Part shown: positions 52,177-60,627 of the stretch, one piece after another
Layout: each line of letters starts with the position of its first letter
Numbering within the stretch: the first letter of the stretch is position 1
From: JBFWNG01 sp050251195
GTDB lineage: Bacteria; Bdellovibrionota_B; Oligoflexia; Oligoflexales; Oligoflexaceae
Direction of reading: 5' to 3'
Assembly: GCA_050251195.1 (NCBI GenBank)
Contig: JBFWNG010000007.1
Coordinates: 118,867 to 182,866, forward strand
Length of the DNA: 64,000 nucleotides
Notes under the pieces: generated by a model
Told to the model about the DNA's origin: nothing
The model's input: only the letters and a program-made list of their open reading frames with translations
The model's database searches: none
Position numbers and translations under genes: made by a program

Positions 52177-54624
52177 TCAGCTCGCAAGATCTTGGTCGTG
52201 ATCATGTTCGGCCACAAGAGGTCGTAGTATGGTCTTAGTCGTTTCGCCCAAGAACATGACTCTGTAGACATCTTCATAGTCTTTGACGAAGTGAACTTCT
52301 AAGCTTCGCGTAATCGACAATGGGAGCTCACTGAACATCGCTCTATTTTTCTCAGGCAGAATTACTGTCGTCAAACCCTCTCTCTGCGCAGCCAACAGCT
52401 TCTCTTTCAAGCCACCAATAGCGAGAACTTTGCCGTGGATCGTAATCTCTCCTGTCATCGCTGTTTTCTCGCGCGGCTTTTTGTTTAACAGACAGGAAAG
52501 AATCGACGTGGCCATCGCAGTACCGGCGCTAGGACCGTCTTTGGGCACTGCGCCAGCGGGCACGTGAATATGCATTTCACTTTTGTTGAGTACTGCAGGG
52601 TCAAAACCAAAGAAATGTGCCCTCGATCGAATGTAGCTCAAGGCTGCTTGAGCCGATTCTTTCATGACCTCTCCCAGCTTACCGGTCAGCACGAGCTTTT
52701 GTCCTTCGGAAGGAATAATGCTCGTCTCAATCGCCATCACTTCGCCGCCGTATTGCGTGTAAGCAAGGCCTAATGAAACGCCGACAACCGGCTCGAGGTG
52801 ATAGAAGTCGTCGCCGAATCGGTCCGCACCGAGGTGGCGTTTGATCACTTTTGGAGTAAGCTTAATGGTTGCCGCTTTTCTCGAATCGATATCGTCAGAC
52901 TCGGCGAATTCGCGCGCAATTTTTCGGCAGACAGAGGCGATCTTTTTCTCGAGACCCCGCAACCCGCTCTCACGAGTATAGTTGTTAATAATGGTGGTTA
53001 CCGAAGTTCTTGAAAAATTGATATTAACGTCGCTCAGCCCTGCTTCCCTCACTTGCTTTGGGATCAAATACTGATTCGCGATGATCACTTTTTCGTCCTC
53101 GGAATAGCCGGAGACCTCGATGACTTCCAGGCGGTCGCGAAGCGGACCAGGAATGGTGTCGAGCGTATTAGCGTTGGCAATAAACATCACGTCGGAAAGA
53201 TCGAACTCAACGCCGAGATAGTGGTCAACGAACGACTTGTTTTGTTCAGGATCCAAGACTTCAAGAAGCGCCGAAGCGGGATCGCCTCGATGGTCTGCTC
53301 CAAGCTTGTCAATTTCGTCTAGCATCATGATTGGATTGGATGACTTGACGCTCTTCAGGCCGCTGATTACCCGTCCTGGAAATGCGCCAACGTAGGTCTT
53401 ACGATGTCCTCGAATGTCGGCTTCGTCTTTAACGCCTCCCAAAGCGATTCTCACGAATTCTCTGCCGATTGCGCGCGCGATGGATTTGCCCAAACTCGTC
53501 TTGCCGACGCCTGGGGGGCCAACAAAACAAACAATGGGACTCTTCGCATTTGGATTGAGCTTTTTGACGGCAAGGTATTCAATAATTCTGTCTTTAATCT
53601 TGGAGAGACCGTAATGATCCTCGTCGAGGACCTTCTTCACAAATTTAAGATCTAGATTGTCCTTTGTCTTCACTCCCCATGGTAACGACAAAATCGTTTC
53701 AATATGGGTTCTGGTAATTGTCGCTTCACTAGTGTCTTGGTGCATTCGCTCCAATCTTCGAAGCTGTCTCGAAATCTCTTCTTTAGCAACTTCGTTAAGA
53801 GGAGTTTCTTCAACTTTCTTCCAAAGCTGATCAATTTCTTCTTTGCCGTCACCATCGCCTAACTCGGTTTTAATCACGCGCATTTGCTCGCGGAGATAAT
53901 GCTCTCTTTGCATGCGGTTGATTTCTTCTTTTGCATTCGACTGAATACGAACCTGCATCTGATAAACTTCGATTTCTCTTGCGAGGCAATGGTAAACGCG
54001 TTTAAGGCGTTCTCCCGGATCTTGGACAGCGAGTATTCCCTGCGCTTCGTGAACTTTAAGACCGAGATTTGACGCCACAAGATCGGCGAGACGTCCTGGA
54101 TCCGACACGTCTTCGAGGATCATAAGAATGTCGGGGGATAGGATTTTGCCAAGGCTTACGACTTTTTCGAGGTTCTCGCGGACAGCGCGCGTCATGGCTT
54201 CTATTTCGCTCGAAGAATTCACCAGCATGGGATCCGACATTTTGTCCACGCTTACGATAGGGAACGGCCGAGATCTTTCGAGATTGTTTATGACTGCTTT
54301 GTATAACCCCTGGACCAGGACCTTCATCCGTCCGTCAGGCAGTTTTCGCGTTCGCATGATGGAGCACACGGTACCTATGTCGTAGACGTCGAAAGGTGCT
54401 TGCAACTTGCAACTTAGGCCCTCGCCTTCCTGACCTGCCACCTGGAATGCTGACAAGAAGATCCTTTTGTCGCCCTCGAGGCTGTTTTCCACTGCGTTGA
54501 TGCAGAGATCTTCGTTGATAAATACAGGGACAATCATGTTAGGGAAGACAACAATGTCTTTTAGGGGTAAAAGTGGTAATTCTAAACTGCCGTCATCAAG
54601 CTTGCGATCTACTACACCCGTCAT
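52177..54624 (-). CDS. lon: ATP-dependent protease Lon
   Basis: An 815-aa cytosolic AAA+ protease that degrades misfolded and regulatory proteins. It has the N-terminal substrate domain (ELPLLPLKDIVVFPNM), Walker A GPPGVGKTSLGK, Walker B MMLDEIDK, and the C-terminal Ser-Lys protease domain with PKDGPSAGTAM (Ser699) and the Lys in LKEKLL. The length is typical. GAGGAGC precedes the ATG. grpE lies upstream on the same strand with a 246-base gap, so lon probably has its own promoter. Confidence 0.97.
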   Translation of the reverse strand: MTGVVDRKLDDGSLELPLLPLKDIVVFPNMIVPVFINEDLCINAVENSLEGDKRIFLSAFQVAGQEGEGLSCKLQAPFDVYDIGTVCSIMRTRKLPDGRMKVLVQGLYKAVINNLERSRPFPIVSVDKMSDPMLVNSSSEIEAMTRAVRENLEKVVSLGKILSPDILMILEDVSDPGRLADLVASNLGLKVHEAQGILAVQDPGERLKRVYHCLAREIEVYQMQVRIQSNAKEEINRMQREHYLREQMRVIKTELGDGDGKEEIDQLWKKVEETPLNEVAKEEISRQLRRLERMHQDTSEATITRTHIETILSLPWGVKTKDNLDLKFVKKVLDEDHYGLSKIKDRIIEYLAVKKLNPNAKSPIVCFVGPPGVGKTSLGKSIARAIGREFVRIALGGVKDEADIRGHRKTYVGAFPGRVISGLKSVKSSNPIMMLDEIDKLGADHRGDPASALLEVLDPEQNKSFVDHYLGVEFDLSDVMFIANANTLDTIPGPLRDRLEVIEVSGYSEDEKVIIANQYLIPKQVREAGLSDVNINFSRTSVTTIINNYTRESGLRGLEKKIASVCRKIAREFAESDDIDSRKAATIKLTPKVIKRHLGADRFGDDFYHLEPVVGVSLGLAYTQYGGEVMAIETSIIPSEGQKLVLTGKLGEVMKESAQAALSYIRSRAHFFGFDPAVLNKSEMHIHVPAGAVPKDGPSAGTAMATSILSCLLNKKPREKTAMTGEITIHGKVLAIGGLKEKLLAAQREGLTTVILPEKNRAMFSELPLSITRSLEVHFVKDYEDVYRVMFLGETTKTILRPLVAEHDHDQDLAS

Positions 54625-54870
54625 TCAATTGCTCCTCTTTCTAAAAAGCATTGCATGTCCTTTACGCTTGTTTCTTCATCGGCGTCTCACCGACAAACCT
54701 TAATCAGCACGCCAGATCTAGCGTTTCTCATTCTTCACTGGTGATTAAAAACTGTGCAAAACGATGCGCGACGCTCAATCAAGAGCGTTCCAGAGTTTGG
54801 TTCAAGGCGCCATAAACGTTACGAGTTACTTGAACGTTTGCGAAATATTGAAATTGTAGGATTTAAAAAT

Positions 54871-55539
54871 CTATTTATCTTTGTCTGCTTTTGCCGGCAC
54901 TTGGACACTCACCATCGAGGGTCTTAGGAGTCGATCGTGAAGGACGTATCCTTTGGCATACTCCTCCTTAACTGTATCCACATCCACATCGGGAGATTCG
55001 ACTCGCGAAATCGCTTGGTGTAGGTTTGGATCGAACGGCTTACCGGAACTTTCTATCGCTTTGAGCCCATGTTTATTGAGCGTATCAAACAATTGCTTTT
55101 GGACAAGAAGAACGCCTTGGCTTATGCCCTTATCAGCGGATTCTTCGGCACCGTTGAAACCGGCGCAGGCCTTTTCAAAACTATCGAGGACAGGCAACAA
55201 CTCCGCGAGCACGTTTTCGAGACCATACTTCAGCCAATCCTGCCTCTCGCGATCCACTCGCTTCCTCAAGTTCTCCATGTCCGCCATGTTTCGGAGAAGC
55301 TTGTCTTTATAGCCGTCTTTTTCCAATTTTAAAGATTCCAGCTCCGCTTGCAATTGCTCAACCTTTTGGGTGAGGTCTTCTTGACCAGCATTATCTTGCG
55401 AGCGATCTTCTTTTTTATTTCCATCTGACGATTCTGATTTACGATCAGTCATCCCTTTGCTAGCTCCTTCGACAACACGATCAAAATTCTCTATTCCTTC
55501 TTGCAATGACGCCCCCTCCAATGCTTTGAGCAGGACCAT
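54871..55539 (-). CDS. grpE: GrpE nucleotide exchange factor
   Basis: GrpE releases ADP from DnaK. The 222-aa protein has a low-complexity charged N-terminus, a long coiled coil (LTQKVEQLQAELESLKLEK) and the C-terminal beta-wing signature GVLLVQKQLFDTL. The start may instead be the ATG at 55452, with AAGGAG 11 bases away. dnaK and dnaJ are not in the window, and I see no CIRCE element. Confidence 0.93.
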   Translation of the reverse strand: MVLLKALEGASLQEGIENFDRVVEGASKGMTDRKSESSDGNKKEDRSQDNAGQEDLTQKVEQLQAELESLKLEKDGYKDKLLRNMADMENLRKRVDRERQDWLKYGLENVLAELLPVLDSFEKACAGFNGAEESADKGISQGVLLVQKQLFDTLNKHGLKAIESSGKPFDPNLHQAISRVESPDVDVDTVKEEYAKGYVLHDRLLRPSMVSVQVPAKADKDK

Positions 55540-55747
55540 TATTACCTTGTTCTACAGGCAACTGCAAGCTTCTGATCTCTCTCTCGAGGATGTCTCTCTG
55601 GTTAACATAGAGTGTTTGTGGAATAAAGAATCAGGCTAGTGATAACCGTTTTCTAATTCAATATTAAACCGAAACGGAGACAAAAAAAAGTGGGCAATAA
55701 CTACCGGTAATCATGTCGTCAATCAGAAACTAGCATTCGAAAACTTT

Positions 55748-55772
55748 TTTTCATGCGCGATTGACATGAAAA
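55748..55772. promoter_or_regulatory. Candidate operator at the Fis-like gene promoter
   Basis: An 8-bp inverted repeat TTTTCATG / CATGAAAA with a 9-base spacer overlaps the -35 element. The size and symmetry suit a dimeric regulator, possibly the Fis-like protein itself. Confidence 0.4.
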
Positions 55773-55789
55773 GGCACTACTGATACAAA
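55761..55789 (+). promoter_or_regulatory. Strong candidate promoter of the Fis-like gene
   Basis: A consensus TTGACA, a 17-base spacer and TACAAA with a TGA just before it (extended -10). Initiation is expected near 55796. Confidence 0.55.
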
Positions 55790-55849
55790 AGCCGAACCTT
55801 CAATTGGAACTTTATCAGAACAATTACTCTCGAGTTGGGGTTATCGTTG

Positions 55850-56206
55850 GTGGAACAAGTAAACGAAAATACTTTGTCTGAGAAAAGTGTTCTCAATTCA
55901 AAAATATCAAATAAGCCAATACCTTTAAAGCCACAGACAGCTCTGCGGGATGCTCGTCTTATTGAAAGTATCGACAAGCATTCTATCGAAGATGTCGTCG
56001 ACTTGAAAATAAGCCGGTTTCTGGACCGTATTGGTTCCTTTTACCCCGAAAATATGTATCAGCTGATCATGTCAAAGGTAGAGAAACCTCTCCTCGTACA
56101 AATACTGCGCAGAGTCGGCGGCAATCAAGTTCAGGCAGCTAAAATCCTGGGCATCAACCGCAACACACTTCGCAAGAAAATCAAGGCCTACGAGCTCGAG
56201 CCTTAA
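55850..56206 (+). CDS. Fis-family DNA-binding protein
   Basis: A 118-aa protein (GTG 55850; TTG 55835 is an alternative) with a C-terminal Fis/HTH-8 domain: the helix-turn-helix QVQAAKILGINRNTLRKKI is diagnostic. The first ~60 residues are unique. It resembles the DNA-binding ends of NtrC-type regulators, but no ATPase domain is present, so it is probably a nucleoid or global regulator. It is convergent to dnaB and has a strong predicted promoter. Confidence 0.85.
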   Translation: MEQVNENTLSEKSVLNSKISNKPIPLKPQTALRDARLIESIDKHSIEDVVDLKISRFLDRIGSFYPENMYQLIMSKVEKPLLVQILRRVGGNQVQAAKILGINRNTLRKKIKAYELEP

Positions 56207-56223
56207 CTTCTCTGAATTAAGGC

Positions 56224-57585
56224 TCAGTGTCTTGCAGCTTCTTCCCCTTCAAACAAGTTTTGGAATGAAACGAAGTTAGGCTGGAATGCCAGCTTCACGG
56301 TATCTGTTGGTCCGTGTCGGTTCTTACCCACCAAAACCTCTGAGATACCAACAAGCTCGCTATTGGTATTGTAATATTCATCACGATACACGAACAAAAT
56401 TAGGTCGGCGTCCTGTTCCATTGATCCGGATTCTCGGAGGTCGGAAATTTTTGGTCGCTTATCTGTCCTTGCGTCCGGGCCCCTGTTGAGCTGGGCAAGT
56501 GCCATCACGGGGATACTAAGTTCCTTCGCTAGAGATTTGAGACCCATCGATATTTCGGAGATCTCCCTTTCCCTGTTGTCGGTCTTTCGAACTCCAGATC
56601 CGCTCATCAGCTGAAGATAGTCTATAATGACCAAGTCCAAACCGTGCTCTTTATGATAACGTCGGCACCGCGATCTAAGTTCCATAAGGTTGATAGCGGG
56701 TGTCTCGTCAATAGCCAAGAAGTTTCGCGCCTCGTATATCCGCCGAGCGCCTTCCATCAGCATATCTTGCTCTTCTTCGTTAAGATCGCCTTTGCGCAAT
56801 CGCGCCGAGTCAACACGCGCCACACCTGATAGAACACGAGACATAAGCTGCTCTTTGCTCATCTCGAGCGTGAATATGACAACCGACTTGCCCGAGAGGG
56901 CTGCGTTTGTTGCGACGTTTAGACAAAGCGCCGTTTTACCCATACCGGGTCGAGCCGCAAGGATGATCAAGTCGCTCTTTTGCAAACCGCCGGTAAGCTG
57001 GTCCAGCTTGTTAAAGCCCGTCGTCACCCCCGTGATTTCGTCCTCTCGTTCAAGACGCCGCTGGATGTCTTCGATTGTAGCTTCAAGAACTTTGTCCGCC
57101 TGCACGATGCCCTTGCGGTCATAGTCCTTCGTTATCGACAAAAATTCCTTCTCGATCTCTTCGACAAACTTCTCGACGGAGCCGTCGCACGTAATGGCGG
57201 CATCCATCGTGTCCTTGCAAGCGTTGATTATTCGCCGCAGGTAGAAATATCGCCGGACAATCTTGGCGTAAAATTCGATATTTTGGGTAACCGGACAGTT
57301 CTCGGTAAGATCAACCAGGTAAGCGGGACTCACCAGAGTCGTTTCGACCTGGAGCTCGCGCAGCTTTTCGGAGACGGTGACGATATCGACGGATTCGGAT
57401 TGAGCCGACAGATTCAGAATGGCCATAAAAATTTTACGATGCGCCTCTGAATAGAAATGCTGCGGCTCAAGTTTCTCTTCGACGAAATTAAGATTGTCGC
57501 TGTTCCGCAGAACGGAACCCAACACTGCTTTCTCCGCGTCAATAGAATACGGCAGCGGTTGTTTTGTGGTCAAAGTTTCTGACAT
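56224..57585 (-). CDS. dnaB: Replicative DNA helicase
   Basis: DnaB unwinds the fork as a hexamer. The 453-aa protein has the N-terminal domain (SIDAEKAVLGSVL), a linker and the RecA-like C-terminal domain with Walker A ARPGMGKTALCLN, FTLEMS (motif H1a), DYLQLM (Walker B) and RESGSMEQDAD. It follows rplI by 43 bases on the same strand, as in many genomes. Confidence 0.97.
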   Translation of the reverse strand: MSETLTTKQPLPYSIDAEKAVLGSVLRNSDNLNFVEEKLEPQHFYSEAHRKIFMAILNLSAQSESVDIVTVSEKLRELQVETTLVSPAYLVDLTENCPVTQNIEFYAKIVRRYFYLRRIINACKDTMDAAITCDGSVEKFVEEIEKEFLSITKDYDRKGIVQADKVLEATIEDIQRRLEREDEITGVTTGFNKLDQLTGGLQKSDLIILAARPGMGKTALCLNVATNAALSGKSVVIFTLEMSKEQLMSRVLSGVARVDSARLRKGDLNEEEQDMLMEGARRIYEARNFLAIDETPAINLMELRSRCRRYHKEHGLDLVIIDYLQLMSGSGVRKTDNREREISEISMGLKSLAKELSIPVMALAQLNRGPDARTDKRPKISDLRESGSMEQDADLILFVYRDEYYNTNSELVGISEVLVGKNRHGPTDTVKLAFQPNFVSFQNLFEGEEAARH

Positions 57586-57628
57586 GCTAGTTCTAAAAAG
57601 TTCCTCGAAGTTACTTTCAGACTAACAT

Positions 57629-58072
57629 TTATTGAGAGACGACCCAAACCTTAAACTTAGCGGAAACTTCAGAATGAAGCTTGACTTCGGCTGTGTACAC
57701 GCCAACTTTTTTAATGTCTTCCAAGATCTTGATATCTTTCTTGTCGACCTTAACGCCCTCGTTCTCGAGCAGCGCCTCAAGCTCAGCTGTGGTAACAGTA
57801 CCAAAAATCTTCTCTTCTTCACCGACTTGTTTCGTAACGGTTACTGAAATTTTTTCGACTTGTGAAGCAATGCCCTTCGCAGCTGCGAGGTCTTGCTCTC
57901 TTTTCTTTTTTAAGATCTTGAGTTGATGATCTAAAGCCGCTTTATTTCGAGCAGTCGCGACCATAGCCAATCCACGCGGCACCAGGTAGTTTCTTCCATA
58001 ACCCGGTCTAACGTTCACTACGTCACCAGTGCTACCGAGAGAGGGCACGTCTTTATTCAAGATAAGCTGCAT
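57629..58072 (-). CDS. rplI: 50S ribosomal protein L9
   Basis: L9 is an elongated two-domain stalk-region protein. The 147-aa sequence has the signature MQLILNKDVPSLGSTGDVV and GYGRNYLVPRGLA, the connecting helix and a C-terminal domain. The gene lies only 30 bases downstream of rpsF; the usual rpsR between them is missing. Confidence 0.97.
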   Translation of the reverse strand: MQLILNKDVPSLGSTGDVVNVRPGYGRNYLVPRGLAMVATARNKAALDHQLKILKKKREQDLAAAKGIASQVEKISVTVTKQVGEEEKIFGTVTTAELEALLENEGVKVDKKDIKILEDIKKVGVYTAEVKLHSEVSAKFKVWVVSQ

Positions 58073-58102
58073 ATAAATACTCCACTGCGCTTTTCAATTG
58101 TT

Positions 58103-58465
58103 TTACATTGAGTCGGTTTGTCTTGGTGATGCGCTGCCTTTGGCATAATCACTTTTACGCTTCTCGATATCCACTCGGTCGCCTATCTTTACTACCAAGT
58201 ACCTTAATACATTATCGTCGATGCGCAACTTACGTTCAGCTTCTGCGATGTTCTCAGGCAACGATGCAAATGCATAGGAAACGTAATGCCCTTTGAAGTT
58301 TTCTCGAATTGGGTATGCTAATTTCTTAACGCCCCAATCGTCTTTTTTTAGAATGTCGCCGCCGTTACGAAGAAGGATCTCTTCATAGTTAGAAAGAATT
58401 TTCGCTGGGGCGTTTTCCGGAACATCGGACTTGGTCAAAAAAGTAAATTCGTATTCTCTTAACAT
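58103..58465 (-). CDS. rpsF: 30S ribosomal protein S6
   Basis: The 120-aa protein has the S6 core (YEFTFLTK, WGVKKLAYPI, HYVSYAF, IDDNVLRYLVVK) and a short Lys/Ser-rich tail. S6 normally binds S18 on the ribosome platform; the S18 gene is not next to it here. AGGGAGAAAAA lies upstream of the ATG. Confidence 0.96.
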   Translation of the reverse strand: MLREYEFTFLTKSDVPENAPAKILSNYEEILLRNGGDILKKDDWGVKKLAYPIRENFKGHYVSYAFASLPENIAEAERKLRIDDNVLRYLVVKIGDRVDIEKRKSDYAKGSASPRQTDSM

Positions 58466-58531
58466 TTTTTCTCCCTTATGGTCTTGGCCAGCTCCCTATT
58501 GAGCAAGCAAGAGAGTGGATTAAAATTGAAC

Positions 58532-59065
58532 TTAGTTTTTAAAGATATTTTCTAGCCTTAGCAAGACTTCTTTTAACATTTTTTCCTGAATTTCGAGCAG
58601 CTCTGGGTCAGAAAACGGGCTCAGAACCCAGTCTGAAACCGACCTTCCAGGTTCTTGAGGACGTCCGACGCCTATTTTAACCCTGTGAAAATCGCCACTT
58701 CCCATTTCATCCATCATACTCCGAACGCCGTTATGGCCTCCGTGACCGCCTCCCGCACGCGCCTTGACGACGCCTGACTGGAGATCAATATCGTCGTACA
58801 ATACGACTATGTCCGTGGGTTGAACCTTAAAAAAGGTCTTCGCCTCGCGGACCGAAATGCCGCTCTTGTTCATGAAAGTCATAGGCTTCAGCAACAAACA
58901 TTGCTGCCCCAATATGGCGCCTTTGGCTATTAAACCGTGAAACTTTTCCTCAAATCCGGTTATCTGAAAATGATCGGCGAGCTCATCAAGCAATAAAAAA
59001 CCCGCGTTGTGACGGGTTGTTTCATATCTTGGGCCCGGATTTCCCAGGCCTACGATCAATTTCAT
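58532..59065 (-). CDS. pth: Peptidyl-tRNA hydrolase
   Basis: Pth frees tRNA from prematurely released peptidyl-tRNA. The 177-aa protein shows GLGNPGPRYETTRHNAGF (catalytic His), MTFMNKSG and LYDDIDL (catalytic Asp). It sits between rplY and rpsF in the same direction, the standard arrangement. Confidence 0.97.
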   Translation of the reverse strand: MKLIVGLGNPGPRYETTRHNAGFLLLDELADHFQITGFEEKFHGLIAKGAILGQQCLLLKPMTFMNKSGISVREAKTFFKVQPTDIVVLYDDIDLQSGVVKARAGGGHGGHNGVRSMMDEMGSGDFHRVKIGVGRPQEPGRSVSDWVLSPFSDPELLEIQEKMLKEVLLRLENIFKN

Positions 59066-59098
59066 AATTTCAGTCGCTTAAAGTCAGTTAGTGACTAC

Positions 59099-59386
59099 TT
59101 ACACGGAAAGAAGATCAACGTGAATTGGGATTCTTTTGATCTTGTCGACTTGGACATCCGTAATTTTAACGGTCTTTTGCTCGGTTCCTAGATCCAGCAA
59201 AAAGGTCCTTTCGGAAGTCGCATATATTTTAGCAAGCCACTTCGGGTTGATCTCAACCATTCTGTTGTCTGAAGCGGTTTTTTCTTTTAGAATCGCTGGA
59301 ATACGTCCGTCGCGGCGAATCTTTCTGGTATAACTTTTGCCGGAAATTTGTCTAACGTTTCCTTCGACTGTGATCAGGGCGCTCAT
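59099..59386 (-). CDS. rplY: 50S ribosomal protein L25 (short form)
   Basis: L25 binds 5S rRNA. I chose ATG 59386 (95 aa), with GGAG upstream; the frame opens 34 codons earlier in sequence that looks like leader. It matches the short form of the family (RKIRRDGRIPAIL, VQVDKIKRIPIHVDLLSV), without the CTC C-terminal domain. A promoter with TTGCTT-17-TATATA lies at 59422-59450. Confidence 0.9.
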   Translation of the reverse strand: MSALITVEGNVRQISGKSYTRKIRRDGRIPAILKEKTASDNRMVEINPKWLAKIYATSERTFLLDLGTEQKTVKITDVQVDKIKRIPIHVDLLSV

Positions 59387-59421
59387 CTTTAGCTCCATGT
59401 GGGTCATAAGAATAAAGGTTG

Positions 59422-59450
59422 TATATATATCGTAGAGGTATAAGAAGCAA
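59422..59450 (-). promoter_or_regulatory. Candidate promoter of the rplY-pth unit
   Basis: On the minus strand TTGCTT and TATATA are separated by 17 bases, between prs and rplY. Initiation near 59415 would leave a leader of about 30 bases. Confidence 0.45.
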
Positions 59451-59512
59451 GGTCGTTTTCGATGGTCCGTAGCCCGGTAGGCGCGCATGCCCCTTTGCTG
59501 CTCGGCACATTC

Positions 59513-60451
59513 TTATACGAAGAGAGAACTTACCGAATCCGAGTTATGGATTCTTTCTATTGCTTCGCCGAGTAAGCCAGCAACAGTCAGCTGCTTGATC
59601 TTCGAACATTTTTCAGCTTCAGGAGCCAACGGTATCGTATCCGTGACCACAAGCTCCGACAGCACAGAATTGGCTATCTTGCTCACGGCGCTTCCGCTCA
59701 GCACCGGATGGGTGATCGCGGCTCGGACCGAAAGGGCTCCTTTGTCCAAAACAGCTTGCGCCGCCTTGACCAACGACCCACCGGTATCGCAGATGTCGTC
59801 AACAATGAGACAGTTCTTACCTTTAACGTCACCGATGATGTGCATGACTTCGCTCTCGTTGGGCCTATCTCTTCTCTTATCGATAATGGCGAGTCCGCAG
59901 TCCAAATATTTCGCCATCGCCCGAGCCCGTTCCACACCTCCTGCATCAGGTGAAATCACGATTGGGCTCTGCATGTTTTCAAAATAGGGCCCAAATATCG
60001 GTTTCGCGAATAAATGGTCCACAGGAATATTAAAGAATCCTTGTATTGCAGCCGCATGGAGCTCAAGAACAAGCAAGCGGTCTATACCCGCAACCGTAAA
60101 AATATCTGCAACCAATTTGGCCGTGATCGGCGTGCGGGGTGCGCTCTTGCGTTCTTGCCGGGCGTAGCCAAAGTATGGCGTCACGAGGGTAATTCTTTGG
60201 GCGGAAGACCTTTTACAGGCGTCCACCAGAATGAGCGCCTCCATAATGTGCTCGTTGACCGGATGACAGGTCGATTGAATAATGAAGACATCCCGACCTC
60301 GCACATTTTCTTCAATCTCAACACGAGTCTCTCCATCGGAGAATTTCGAGACCATAGCTTTGGAGAGCTTAAGGTTAAGATGATGACAAATTTTCTCGGC
60401 TAGGGGAATATTCGAATTGGCAGCGAAAACCAGCTTATCAGCTTCAGACAT
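59513..60451 (-). CDS. prs: Ribose-phosphate pyrophosphokinase
   Basis: Prs makes PRPP for nucleotides, His and Trp. The 312-aa protein has the family N-terminus (FAANSNIPLAEKIC), QSTCHPVNE, FGYARQERKS and the PRPP motif VDDICDTGGS. It lies 23 bases downstream of tRNA-Gln on the same strand and may be read from the tRNA promoter. rplY follows after 126 bases. Confidence 0.97.
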   Translation of the reverse strand: MSEADKLVFAANSNIPLAEKICHHLNLKLSKAMVSKFSDGETRVEIEENVRGRDVFIIQSTCHPVNEHIMEALILVDACKRSSAQRITLVTPYFGYARQERKSAPRTPITAKLVADIFTVAGIDRLLVLELHAAAIQGFFNIPVDHLFAKPIFGPYFENMQSPIVISPDAGGVERARAMAKYLDCGLAIIDKRRDRPNESEVMHIIGDVKGKNCLIVDDICDTGGSLVKAAQAVLDKGALSVRAAITHPVLSGSAVSKIANSVLSELVVTDTIPLAPEAEKCSKIKQLTVAGLLGEAIERIHNSDSVSSLFV

Positions 60452-60474
60452 GGAGAATTCCTATTTGACGTGAG

Positions 60475-60546
60475 CTGGGGCGCCAGGATTCGAACCTGGG
60501 GATGCTAGAATCAAAATCTAGTGTCTTACCGCTTGACGACGCCCCA
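60475..60546 (-). tRNA. tRNA-Gln (anticodon TTG)
   Basis: Cloverleaf on the minus strand: 7-bp acceptor TGGGGCG / CGCCCCA with discriminator G, a T-arm with GTTCGAATC, an anticodon stem CTAGA / TCTAG and loop TTTTGAT, giving TTG (at 60512-60514). The 3' CCA is not encoded. It sits immediately upstream of prs. Confidence 0.95.
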
Positions 60547-60568
60547 ATCACTCGACTCGAGCGGAAAA

Positions 60569-60596
60569 ACTACATCACAAACTTCTATTTAGTCAA
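60569..60596 (-). promoter_or_regulatory. Candidate promoter of tRNA-Gln (and possibly prs)
   Basis: On the minus strand TTGACT and TGTAGT are separated by 16 bases, in the 81-base gap after the ClpB-like gene. Initiation would fall about 15 bases before the tRNA. Confidence 0.4.
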
Positions 60597-60627
60597 GAAA
60601 AAGATCCGAAATTGCGGGCTAAGACGC

